DNA of 41,625 nt from Clostridia bacterium (GTDB lineage Bacteria; Bacillota; Clostridia; TANB77; CAG-508), in assembly GCA_022792395.1 (NCBI GenBank), contig JAAWAX010000044.1, positions 1 to 41,625 on the forward strand, read 5' to 3'. Each line of letters opens with the position of its first letter. Within the stretch, counting starts at the first letter, position 1. This document shows positions 26,809 through 33,788 of this stretch, piece after piece. The translations under genes were made by a program, and so were the position numbers. Below the pieces are notes generated by a model. It was not told the DNA's origin, did no database searches, and was given only the letters and a program-made list of their open reading frames with translations.

Positions 26809-28101
26809 ATGCGAAGGAATAACAGAGGAAATAAAAGGTCAAAAGTTTTTAATACGGCTCATTTTGATAAAAAATTTATAAAATATTTATCCATTAGTGT
26901 CATCATTCTCGTGATTGTATTATTATGTGTAGCCATTTTTTATCATGTTAATAAATTTATAGAACAAAAGCAATTTTTGGAAAATGTTGATAAAGATTTA
27001 GAACAAATTGCTTCTAGTTTTGATTTATCTGATGATGAGCAACAAGAAGACGAAGAAACAGATACAACTTTTACAATGACTGCCATTGGAGATGTTATGT
27101 GTCATAATACACAATATTTTGATGCCTATCAAAAAGAAACTGATAGTTACGATTTTTCTTACGTTTTTGAGGATATTAGTTCTTACATTAAAACAAGTGA
27201 CATTACCATTGGAAGTCTGGAAACTAGTTTTGCTGGCAAAGAGCGTGGATATAGTAATTATCCTACTTTTAATTCTCCTGATGCATTAGCTTATGATTTA
27301 AAAAAATTAGGAATCGATGTTTTATCAACTGCGGGAAATCATTGTTTGGACATGGGATTTTCTGGGCTTTCCAGAACGATTGATGTTTTAAATGATGCTG
27401 ATATTTCACATTTAGGAACTTACCAAACGCAAGAAGATAGGGATAAAATTTTATTTAAATATATAAAAGGTGTTAAAATCGCTTTTGTTAATTACACTTA
27501 TGGAACAAATGGTATTCCAGTTCCTTCTGGAAAAGAATTTTGTGTTAATTTGATTGATAAAGATTTAATAAAAAAAGATATTGAAAATGCCAAATCACAA
27601 GATGCTGATATAATTGTTGCTTGTATGCATTGGGGAACGGAATATAGAACAACCGCCAATTCAGAGCAAGAAGAACTAGCAGATTTTCTTTTTCAAAATG
27701 GTGTAGATATTATTTTAGGTAATCATCCTCATGTATTAGAGCCAATGGAAAAGCGTACTGTTACTTTAGAGGATGGCACCATAAAAGATGGTTTCGTTAT
27801 TTATGCTTCTGGAAATTTTATTTGTGACCAAAATGCTGAAAATACTAGAAATTCTATCATTTTAAATTTAAAAATAACAAAACATGTAGATGGAAGTATT
27901 AGCATAGACCATGCCGATTATATTCCTATTTATATGTATAAAGAAAATTCTTCTAACTTAAGAAGAATGAAATTATTAGATATTGAAAAAGTTATTTATA
28001 ATTATGAAGCTGGTATTGATTCCTCACTTGGTCAATCTACTTATGAAAATTTAAAGGTTCAATTAGAAAAAATAATAAAAATTGTTGGAGATGAATTTTA
28101 A
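26809..28101 (+). CDS. CapA-like metallophosphatase-fold protein (PGA_cap family)
   Basis: 430 residues. The ATG at 26809 follows AAGAAAGGAATTTT. A basic N-terminus, one membrane helix (about 24-46) and an acidic linker precede a CapA domain (about 85-390). Motifs: TAIGDVMCHNTQ, GSLETSFAG, GNHCLDMGFSGL, ACMHWGTEY, LGNHPHVLEPME and YASGNFI. The family relates to the capsule protein CapA/PgsA and to calcineurin-like phosphoesterases. Most members are extracellular and uncharacterised. There are no capsule genes nearby, so a poly-gamma-glutamate role is not supported here. Confidence 0.87.
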   Translation: MRRNNRGNKRSKVFNTAHFDKKFIKYLSISVIILVIVLLCVAIFYHVNKFIEQKQFLENVDKDLEQIASSFDLSDDEQQEDEETDTTFTMTAIGDVMCHNTQYFDAYQKETDSYDFSYVFEDISSYIKTSDITIGSLETSFAGKERGYSNYPTFNSPDALAYDLKKLGIDVLSTAGNHCLDMGFSGLSRTIDVLNDADISHLGTYQTQEDRDKILFKYIKGVKIAFVNYTYGTNGIPVPSGKEFCVNLIDKDLIKKDIENAKSQDADIIVACMHWGTEYRTTANSEQEELADFLFQNGVDIILGNHPHVLEPMEKRTVTLEDGTIKDGFVIYASGNFICDQNAENTRNSIILNLKITKHVDGSISIDHADYIPIYMYKENSSNLRRMKLLDIEKVIYNYEAGIDSSLGQSTYENLKVQLEKIIKIVGDEF

Positions 28102-28146
28102 GAAAACAAAAATTAAAAATTTATAAAATAAAAAATTCTATTTTTC

Positions 28147-28203
28147 ATAACATAATAAAAATCTGAAAATTAGCTTTAACTAGCATTTTTCAGATTTTTT
28201 AGT
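28147..28203. terminator. Bidirectional terminator between the capA-like gene and corA
   Basis: AAAATCTGAAAA and TTTTTCAGATTTT arms with an inner TTAGC/GCTA-like stem, flanked by A- and T-runs. Confidence 0.7.
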
Positions 28204-28213
28204 TATTATTTTA

Positions 28214-29170
28214 TTAATTTAACATATCTTTTCTCTTTAGCCAATAAGTTACTAATAGTGTCAATATCACAGATATTAATATCATTACTACAAATCCAAA
28301 AGGGCTATCTTGAAATGGCAAACCAACATTCATGCCCCAAAAACTAGAAATCATAGTTGGCACAGCAAGTACAATAGTAATAGAAGTTAAAAATTTCATA
28401 ACTCCATTTAAATTATTCGAAATAATAGAAGCATACGCATCCATCGTTCCATTTAGAATATTGCTATATATTTGCGACATTTCTATCGCTTGTCTATTTT
28501 CTATAATAGCATCTTCTAGTATTTCTTCATCATCTTCATATAATTTTACAATTTTTCCCCTCATTGTCTTTTCCATGACAAGTTCATTTGACTTTAAAGA
28601 AGTAGTAAAATATACTAAACCTTTTTCTAAACTTAATAATTTTAACAATTCTTTATTTTTCATTGAATTTTTTAGTATCGATTCTGCTATTTCTGTTTCC
28701 TTATTGATTTGTTTTAGGTAACTTAAATAATAAGATGAATTTAAATACAAAATTTGAAAAATAAATCTTGTTTTTTTAAAGGTCTGAAAGTTTTTTATTT
28801 TTTTCCTTTCAAAATCCTCAATTATTTTATTTTTTTTCAAAGAAACGGTTACAAAAAAATCATCCCTTACCACTATCATTCCTAATGGCATAGTTGTATA
28901 TATATCATTGTCTTCACTTTTTTCTATAATAGGTACATCTACAATAAAAAGAGTAGTATTGTCATCCTCTTCTTGATCAATTCTTGCTTTTTCTTCATAA
29001 TCTAAAGCATCACGAATGAATCCCTCTTCTATGCTGATATTTTCACAAACTTTTTTGATTTCGCTTTCCGATGGATTTACTAAATTAATCCATGCTCCTT
29101 TTTTGAATTCTTTTATTTCTTCAATTTTATTTGTTTCCATATTTGTACAATATATTTTTAGCAAATCCAT
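28214..29170 (-). CDS. corA: CorA-like magnesium/divalent cation transporter
   Basis: About 318 residues. A cytoplasmic N-terminal domain and long helices are followed by two C-terminal membrane helices. The hallmark GMN is present in FWGMNVGLP at the end of the first. CorA forms pentameric channels for Mg2+ (some for Co2+ or Zn2+). Start choice is uncertain: AAAGGGG at 29174-29180 is too close to the ATG at 29170 and better spaced for a TTG at 29164, which would give the MLKIY start typical of Firmicute CorA proteins. Monocistronic, convergent with the capA-like gene. Confidence 0.87.
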   Translation of the reverse strand: MDLLKIYCTNMETNKIEEIKEFKKGAWINLVNPSESEIKKVCENISIEEGFIRDALDYEEKARIDQEEDDNTTLFIVDVPIIEKSEDNDIYTTMPLGMIVVRDDFFVTVSLKKNKIIEDFERKKIKNFQTFKKTRFIFQILYLNSSYYLSYLKQINKETEIAESILKNSMKNKELLKLLSLEKGLVYFTTSLKSNELVMEKTMRGKIVKLYEDDEEILEDAIIENRQAIEMSQIYSNILNGTMDAYASIISNNLNGVMKFLTSITIVLAVPTMISSFWGMNVGLPFQDSPFGFVVMILISVILTLLVTYWLKRKDMLN

Positions 29171-29354
29171 CACCCCTTTATTTTTATCCCAATACTATTA
29201 TTTTAGCCTTTTTCTTAACTTTTGTCAATTGTTTTTAAATATTTACATAAAATAATTATAGCAATTTAAATGATTCTATTTTTGCAAAATTTATTATAGT
29301 ATTTCAATTAGAATGAACATTAATGTATAAATTCAAAAAAATTATAAAAAACTA

Positions 29355-29384
29355 TTGACAATTGAGTGTATATTCAACTATAAT
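29355..29384 (+). promoter_or_regulatory. Promoter of the metal-resistance genes
   Basis: TTGACA (29355-29360), 18-bp spacer, TATAAT (29379-29384). Operator 1 fills the spacer. Confidence 0.8.
29362..29377. promoter_or_regulatory. ArsR/CadC operator 1
   Basis: TTGAGTGTATATTCAA, an imperfect dyad inside the promoter spacer. Its half-site recurs in operator 2, 33 bp away, on about the same helix face. Confidence 0.7.
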
Positions 29385-29394
29385 AAAATTACAG

Positions 29395-29410
29395 TTGAGT
29401 GTTGATTCAA
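29395..29410. promoter_or_regulatory. ArsR/CadC operator 2
   Basis: TTGAGTGTTGATTCAA, just downstream of the -10 box. Same half-sites as operator 1. Confidence 0.7.
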
Positions 29411-29447
29411 TCGTTATGTAAATATAATGATGGGAGGAATTTTAAAT

Positions 29448-29810
29448 ATGTCAAAAAATGAGTTTATTTGTGACTGTAATATCATTCATCAAGATATTGT
29501 AAATCATACCTTAAAAAATATGGCTGATGAAGACGTTTTTAATAAACTAGCCGAATTTTTTAAAATATTAGGAGACACTACTAGAACTAAAATACTTTTT
29601 GCTCTCGACCAAAATGAAATGTGTGTATGTGATATAGCTAATGTTTTAGGTATGAGTAAATCTTCCATTTCGCATCAATTAGGTACCCTTCGAAGAAGTG
29701 GCATTGTAAAATGTAGAAAAGAAGGGAAAGAAGTTTACTATATGTTAGATGATGACCATGTTAAGCAATTGTTTGAGGTAGGACTTGAACATATTGAACA
29801 TAAAGTTTAA
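29448..29810 (+). CDS. ArsR/SmtB-family metal-sensing repressor (CadC/CmtR-like)
   Basis: 120 residues. The ATG at 29448 follows TGGGAGGAA. Winged helix with FKILGDTTRTKILFAL, MCVCDIANVLGMSKSSISHQLGTLRRSGIV and YYMLDDDHV. Candidate metal ligands match the CadC alpha3N site: N-terminal CDC at residues 6-8, and Cys residues in MCVCD. Asp/His in DDDH and the C-terminal H-EH could form an alpha5 site. CadC proteins leave DNA on binding Cd, Pb or Zn. Two TTGAGTG-type operators overlap its promoter. First gene of the set with the HMA protein and the P1B ATPase. Confidence 0.88.
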   Translation: MSKNEFICDCNIIHQDIVNHTLKNMADEDVFNKLAEFFKILGDTTRTKILFALDQNEMCVCDIANVLGMSKSSISHQLGTLRRSGIVKCRKEGKEVYYMLDDDHVKQLFEVGLEHIEHKV

Positions 29811-29834
29811 AAAAATAAAAGGAGTGAATTAAAA

Positions 29835-30056
29835 ATGAAGTATACATTTAAAATAAAAGGATTAGATTGTGCCAATTGTGCCACACAATTAGAAAATGCC
29901 ATTCAAAAAATAGAAGGAATTGATAATGCTTCTATCAACTTTATGATGGAAAAAATGATAATAGAATGCCAAGAAGAAAATAAGCAAGAAATTATGGAAA
30001 AACTAAAGAAAACTATAAAAAAAGAAGAACCAGATGTGAAAATAGAAGAAATTTAG
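29835..30056 (+). CDS. Heavy-metal-associated (HMA) domain protein
   Basis: 73 residues, start after AAAGGAGTGAATT. A single ferredoxin-like HMA domain with the metal motif GLDCANCA (the GMTCxxC variant of zinc/cadmium proteins). In most CadA/ZntA ATPases this domain is fused to the N-terminus; here it is separate and the ATPase at 30260 lacks it. It probably hands metal to that ATPase. Confidence 0.85.
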   Translation: MKYTFKIKGLDCANCATQLENAIQKIEGIDNASINFMMEKMIIECQEENKQEIMEKLKKTIKKEEPDVKIEEI

Positions 30057-30092
30057 TCTCACAATTTAAAACTCAATATTATTTATAATTAA

Positions 30093-30211
30093 CAAATTTA
30101 TTATATTTTTTATAAAGTGACATTCGGGGGGACCGACAAGCTACAGTCTGTTATATAATTACAGACTGTGTGCAGTTGGGAGTCACTGACATAAAAAATA
30201 TAATAAATTTG
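30093..30211 (+). repeat. 119-bp structured repeat element, copy 2
   Basis: Bounded by perfect 19-21 bp inverted termini (AAATTTATTATATTTTTTAT and complement). Nested stems inside: AGTGAC/GTCACT, CCGAC/GTTGG and ACAGTCTGT/ACAGACTGT. It lies between the HMA gene and its ATPase. Full-length match in reverse to 19834-19952. Confidence 0.85.
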
Positions 30212-30259
30212 AATATAAAATAGTTATTTTTTAAATCATTACTTTTTTAGGAGGAAACT

Positions 30260-32116
30260 ATGAAAAAAAGAACCATTAAAATATTAATTGCCCTAGTTAT
30301 CTATATAATTGCTTTTTTACTACCTTTTCAAAACATTTGGAATGCCTTGATAATTTGTCCTATTCTTTATCTTTGTAGTTATTGCATCGTAGGAATAGAA
30401 ATTGTATGGAAAGCTATGCGCAATCTTTTAAGAGGGAAGCTATTTGATGAAAATTTCCTTATGACAATAGCAACATTAGGTGCATTTGCCATTGGAGAAT
30501 TTCCAGAAGCCGTAGCAGTTATGCTATTTTATCAAGTAGGAGAATTATTTCAAAGTTATGCTGTTGATAAATCTAGGAAATCCATTAGCAGTTTAATGGA
30601 TATCAGACCAGACTTTGCGAATGTAAAACGAGACAATAAAATTACCAAAGTCAATCCAGAAGAAGTAAAATTAGGAGAAATTATAATTGTAAAACCTGGA
30701 GAAAAAATACCTTTAGATGGAATCATTGTAGAAGGACACTCCCTATTAGACACTTCTAGTCTAACGGGTGAATCCCTTCCAAGAGAAGTCCATTTAGAAG
30801 ATGAGGTATTAAGTGGCTGTATCAATCAAAATGGTTTATTATCAATAAAAGTAACAAAAGAATTTGGAGAATCTACTGTTAGCAAGATTTTAAATTTAGT
30901 AGAAAATGCCAGTAGTAAAAAATCAAAATCTGAAAACTTTATTAGTAAGTTTGCTAAATACTATACCCCAACCGTTGTTATTATTGCTTTATTACTAGCC
31001 ATCATTCCTCCCTTATTTTTAGGCTTTTATACTTTTACGGATTGGTTGTATAGAGCTTTGTCTTTTCTAGTGGTATCTTGCCCTTGTGCTTTAGTAATTT
31101 CCATCCCCTTAAGTTTTTTTGGAGGCATTGGTGGTGCTTCTAGAATAGGAATATTAGTAAAGGGAAGTAATTATTTAGAAGCCCTTGCACATACTGAAAT
31201 AATTGTTTTCGACAAAACAGGTACTTTAACAGAAGGAACTTTTGAAGTACAAAAAATAGAAGCTATTGATATTTCACAAGATGAATTATTAAAATTAACT
31301 GCTCATGCTGAAAGTTTTTCTAATCACCCTATTTCTATATCCTTAAAAAAAGCTTATGATAAAGAAATTAATTCTGATTTAATTTCTGAAACCAAAGAAT
31401 TATCTGGATTAGGAATAGAATCAGTAATAGAAGGAAAAAATATATTAGTTGGTAATGAAAAACTAATGGAAGAAAATCACATTTCCTATACAAAATGTAA
31501 TGAAATTGGAACAATTTTATATGTTGCCATAGAAAAAACGTATGCTGGATTCATTGTAATAGCTGATAAAATAAAAAAAGATGCTAAACAGACAATTACC
31601 ACTTTAAAATCAAATCATATTAAACAAACCATCATGTTAACTGGCGATAAGAAAGTGGTAGGAGAAAATGTAGCTAGCAAATTAGGAATTGACACCGTTT
31701 ATAGCGAATTATTACCAAGTGGAAAAGCAGAAAAATTAGAAGAGATTATGAAAAACTCTTCACCTAATGGAAATGTTGCTTTTGTTGGAGATGGTATCAA
31801 TGATGCTCCTGTTCTAGCTTTGGCTGATATTGGAATTGCTATGGGAGGTTTGGGAGCTGATAGTGCTATTGAAGCGGCTGACATTGTTATTATGACAGAT
31901 GAACCTTCTAAAATAAATCATGCGATTCAACTTTCCAAAAAGACTATGAGAATTGTAAAAGAAAACATCATTTTTGCTATTTTTATAAAAATTGCAGTCT
32001 TACTTTTAAGTGCCATAGGGTTATCCACTATGTGGGAAGCTGTTTTTGCTGATGTTGGTGTATCTGTGATTGCTATTTTAAATGCTTTAAGAGTCTTAAA
32101 AAATAAGGAGCCATAA
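30260..32116 (+). CDS. P1B-type heavy-metal ATPase (Cd/Zn/Pb type)
   Basis: 618 residues, start after AGGAGGAAAC. No N-terminal HMA domain; begins directly with membrane helices. Actuator loop TGES, ion-site CPC (274-276) in SCPCALV, phosphorylation Asp318 in DKTGTLTEG, the P1B-specific HP pair in SNHPIS, and hinge GDGINDAPVLA. The CPC with an upstream CadC-type regulator indicates a ZntA/CadA (P1B-2) exporter of Zn, Cd or Pb. The HMA domain is supplied by the separate 73-aa gene. The 203-bp gap between them contains a 119-bp repeat element, which may uncouple or modulate expression. Confidence 0.92.
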   Translation: MKKRTIKILIALVIYIIAFLLPFQNIWNALIICPILYLCSYCIVGIEIVWKAMRNLLRGKLFDENFLMTIATLGAFAIGEFPEAVAVMLFYQVGELFQSYAVDKSRKSISSLMDIRPDFANVKRDNKITKVNPEEVKLGEIIIVKPGEKIPLDGIIVEGHSLLDTSSLTGESLPREVHLEDEVLSGCINQNGLLSIKVTKEFGESTVSKILNLVENASSKKSKSENFISKFAKYYTPTVVIIALLLAIIPPLFLGFYTFTDWLYRALSFLVVSCPCALVISIPLSFFGGIGGASRIGILVKGSNYLEALAHTEIIVFDKTGTLTEGTFEVQKIEAIDISQDELLKLTAHAESFSNHPISISLKKAYDKEINSDLISETKELSGLGIESVIEGKNILVGNEKLMEENHISYTKCNEIGTILYVAIEKTYAGFIVIADKIKKDAKQTITTLKSNHIKQTIMLTGDKKVVGENVASKLGIDTVYSELLPSGKAEKLEEIMKNSSPNGNVAFVGDGINDAPVLALADIGIAMGGLGADSAIEAADIVIMTDEPSKINHAIQLSKKTMRIVKENIIFAIFIKIAVLLLSAIGLSTMWEAVFADVGVSVIAILNALRVLKNKEP

Positions 32117-32140
32117 GCAATAATCTGCTTATAGCTCTTT
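32106..32140 (+). terminator. Terminator of the ATPase gene
   Basis: GAGCCATAAGCA and TGCTTATAGCTC arms overlapping the stop codon, followed by TTTCTTTATTTT. It also lies at the 3' end of the convergent hydrolase gene. Confidence 0.7.
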
Positions 32141-32142
32141 CT

Positions 32143-32667
32143 TTATTTTACCTCAATATGACACATCTCCATTGCTTTCAAAGCATTTTTGTGACTTTCT
32201 GGTGTTACTCCTGCACAACAAGAAGAATCTACTGAAATATTTATATCTGGAAATTTTGCTTTCATTATCATAGCATTTGATATCACACAAATATCTGTAC
32301 ATAACCCAATTATTTCTATTGCACTAACATCGAATTCTTCCATATAGTTTGCTAATTCTAATGACCCAAATGTAGGTTTATCTATAATTTTATCTTCATC
32401 ATAAACTTGTATTCTAGAAGTAATTTGCCATCCTTCTGTGTTTTTCTTACAATGTAGTACTGGCAATTTTTTTCCTTCCATTGTATCAAGATAGTTCTCA
32501 TCATGTGTATCTCTTGTAAATATGATGATATCTTCAGCATTTCTATAGGTTGTAATTTTCTGATTAACTTTGTCAACAATTGCTTCCGCTTCTTTTGTTC
32601 CAAGTGTTCCGTTAATAAAATCATTTTGCATATCGATTACTAAAAGTACTTTTCTATTTCCTTTCAT
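32143..32667 (-). CDS. Isochorismatase-like cysteine hydrolase (nicotinamidase-related)
   Basis: 174 residues. The ATG at 32667 (MKGNRK) follows TGGGAGGAAACATT. The triad is visible: Asp in VIDMQNDF, a Lys in the HCKKNTEGW region, and the nucleophilic Cys in IIGLCTDICVISNAM. The DTHDENY motif matches the metal-site strand of nicotinamidases (PncA), so nicotinamide deamidation in NAD recycling is possible. The substrate is not certain. Convergent with the ATPase gene. Confidence 0.82.
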   Translation of the reverse strand: MKGNRKVLLVIDMQNDFINGTLGTKEAEAIVDKVNQKITTYRNAEDIIIFTRDTHDENYLDTMEGKKLPVLHCKKNTEGWQITSRIQVYDEDKIIDKPTFGSLELANYMEEFDVSAIEIIGLCTDICVISNAMIMKAKFPDINISVDSSCCAGVTPESHKNALKAMEMCHIEVK

Positions 32668-32771
32668 AATGTTTCCTCCCATACATTTTCTTCTTTATTA
32701 TATCATAAGCATAAGCTTACATATAAAAAACAACTTAACAAAACTTTGTAAGTTCGCAAGTTGTTATCATT

Positions 32772-32847
32772 TGGTGCGCCATAGAGGGGTCGAACCTCCG
32801 ACCATCAGATTAAGAGTCTGCTGCTCTACCAACTGAGCTAATGGCGC
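32772..32847 (-). tRNA. tRNA-Lys (anticodon CTT)
   Basis: 76 nt including an encoded CCA. Full cloverleaf: acceptor GCGCCAT/ATGGCGC, D stem GCTC/GAGC, anticodon loop CTCTTAA, T arm GGAGG-TTCGACC-CCTCT, discriminator A. A minus-strand promoter (TTGACA at 32895-32900, 17-bp spacer, TATAAT at 32872-32877) lies upstream. Confidence 0.95.
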
Positions 32848-32871
32848 AAATATGAATTTGAAACTTTTTTA

Positions 32872-32900
32872 ATTATAGTACCTTTTTTTTTACTTGTCAA
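32872..32900 (-). promoter_or_regulatory. tRNA-Lys promoter
   Basis: On the minus strand: TTGACA, 17-bp A-rich spacer, TATAAT, 25 bp before the tRNA. Confidence 0.8.
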
Positions 32901-33020
32901 GGTTTTTACTAAATTAAAAGACTCTATGTACATTGCATTCTAAATCTTAATGATAGTTTATGCTACTTTTATTTCTTCTTGATAAGATTATATCATATTC
33001 AAATATAGCAAAGGTATATT

Positions 33021-33049
33021 TTGACAAATAGGTGTTTTTCTGGTATACT
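33021..33049 (+). promoter_or_regulatory. Promoter of the lipoprotein gene
   Basis: TTGACA (33021-33026), 17-bp spacer, TATACT (33044-33049). Confidence 0.75.
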
Positions 33050-33094
33050 AAATATATCAGTCAACATAAAAAGTGAAAGGGAAAGGTGGTTTTT

Positions 33095-33670
33095 ATGAAA
33101 AAACGGATACTAATACTGACTGGAATTTTAGTAATGGTAGTTGTTTCATTCACAGCTTGTGGTTCCAAGTCTAGTTCTTCAGAACCTAATTATGAGGAAC
33201 TACAGGAAGATATCGCGGAACTACAAAATCAATTAAATGAGGCTCTCACGTACAAGGAGAAAAATGATATTCTGACAAAAAATGTTGAGGAACTTAATGA
33301 AAAAGTTGAAAGACTTCAGGAATCGAAATCAAATTCAACTTCAGCTTCCTCTTTGGAGTCAGAGGCAAATTCAACTTCCTCTTTTCAAAAAAGTAAGGAA
33401 GTTCCAAGCAATAATCTCGTAGATTTGCTTTTCTGGGAAGCGGATGCTCCCTATGAGATGAAGGATAAAAATTTTCAATTCTATTCCGACAAATCTTGCG
33501 AAGAAAAGTTTTTAATCAAAGATGCGCTTACATTTGCCAACTATTTCGACTATGAAATAGTCGTAGTCGATTCAGATGGCGAGACACATAATGTCTACAT
33601 CTCTATGTCTCGTGAAAAGGGACTCGTTTTTTCGAAAGAACGCCCCTATTTCAACGAAATTGAGCAATAA
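33095..33670 (+). CDS. Putative lipoprotein with coiled coil (191 aa), compositionally foreign
   Basis: 191 residues. The ATG at 33095 follows GAAAGGTGG. A lipoprotein signal (KKRILILTGILVMVVVS, then FTAC with Cys22 as lipidation site) predicts surface anchoring. Residues about 33-78 form a heptad coiled coil (LQEDIAELQNQLNEAL), then a Ser-rich linker, then a C-terminal domain of about 80 residues with no recognised family. Base composition is more GC-rich than its neighbours and there is one in-frame CGG (33104-33106). Own promoter and terminator, no partner genes. Confidence 0.72.
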   Translation: MKKRILILTGILVMVVVSFTACGSKSSSSEPNYEELQEDIAELQNQLNEALTYKEKNDILTKNVEELNEKVERLQESKSNSTSASSLESEANSTSSFQKSKEVPSNNLVDLLFWEADAPYEMKDKNFQFYSDKSCEEKFLIKDALTFANYFDYEIVVVDSDGETHNVYISMSREKGLVFSKERPYFNEIEQ

Positions 33671-33676
33671 AATCAC

Positions 33677-33712
33677 TTCTTGCCCCCTGTGTGTTTTTAC
33701 AGGAGGCAAGTT
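33677..33712 (+). terminator. Terminator of the lipoprotein gene
   Basis: CTTGCCCCCTGT and ACAGGAGGCAAG arms followed by TTTTCTTG. Confidence 0.75.
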
Positions 33713-33788
33713 TTCTTGTATTTATATTCTTTTAAAAGGTTTAACTATCGGTTATTAAAAAGTTAAATTTATTATAATTATAATGTTT

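Noticed and set aside
26809..28101. Capsule (poly-gamma-glutamate) biosynthesis locus
   Set aside because: Only a CapA-like protein is present; CapB/CapC partners are absent and the family is broader than capsule synthesis.
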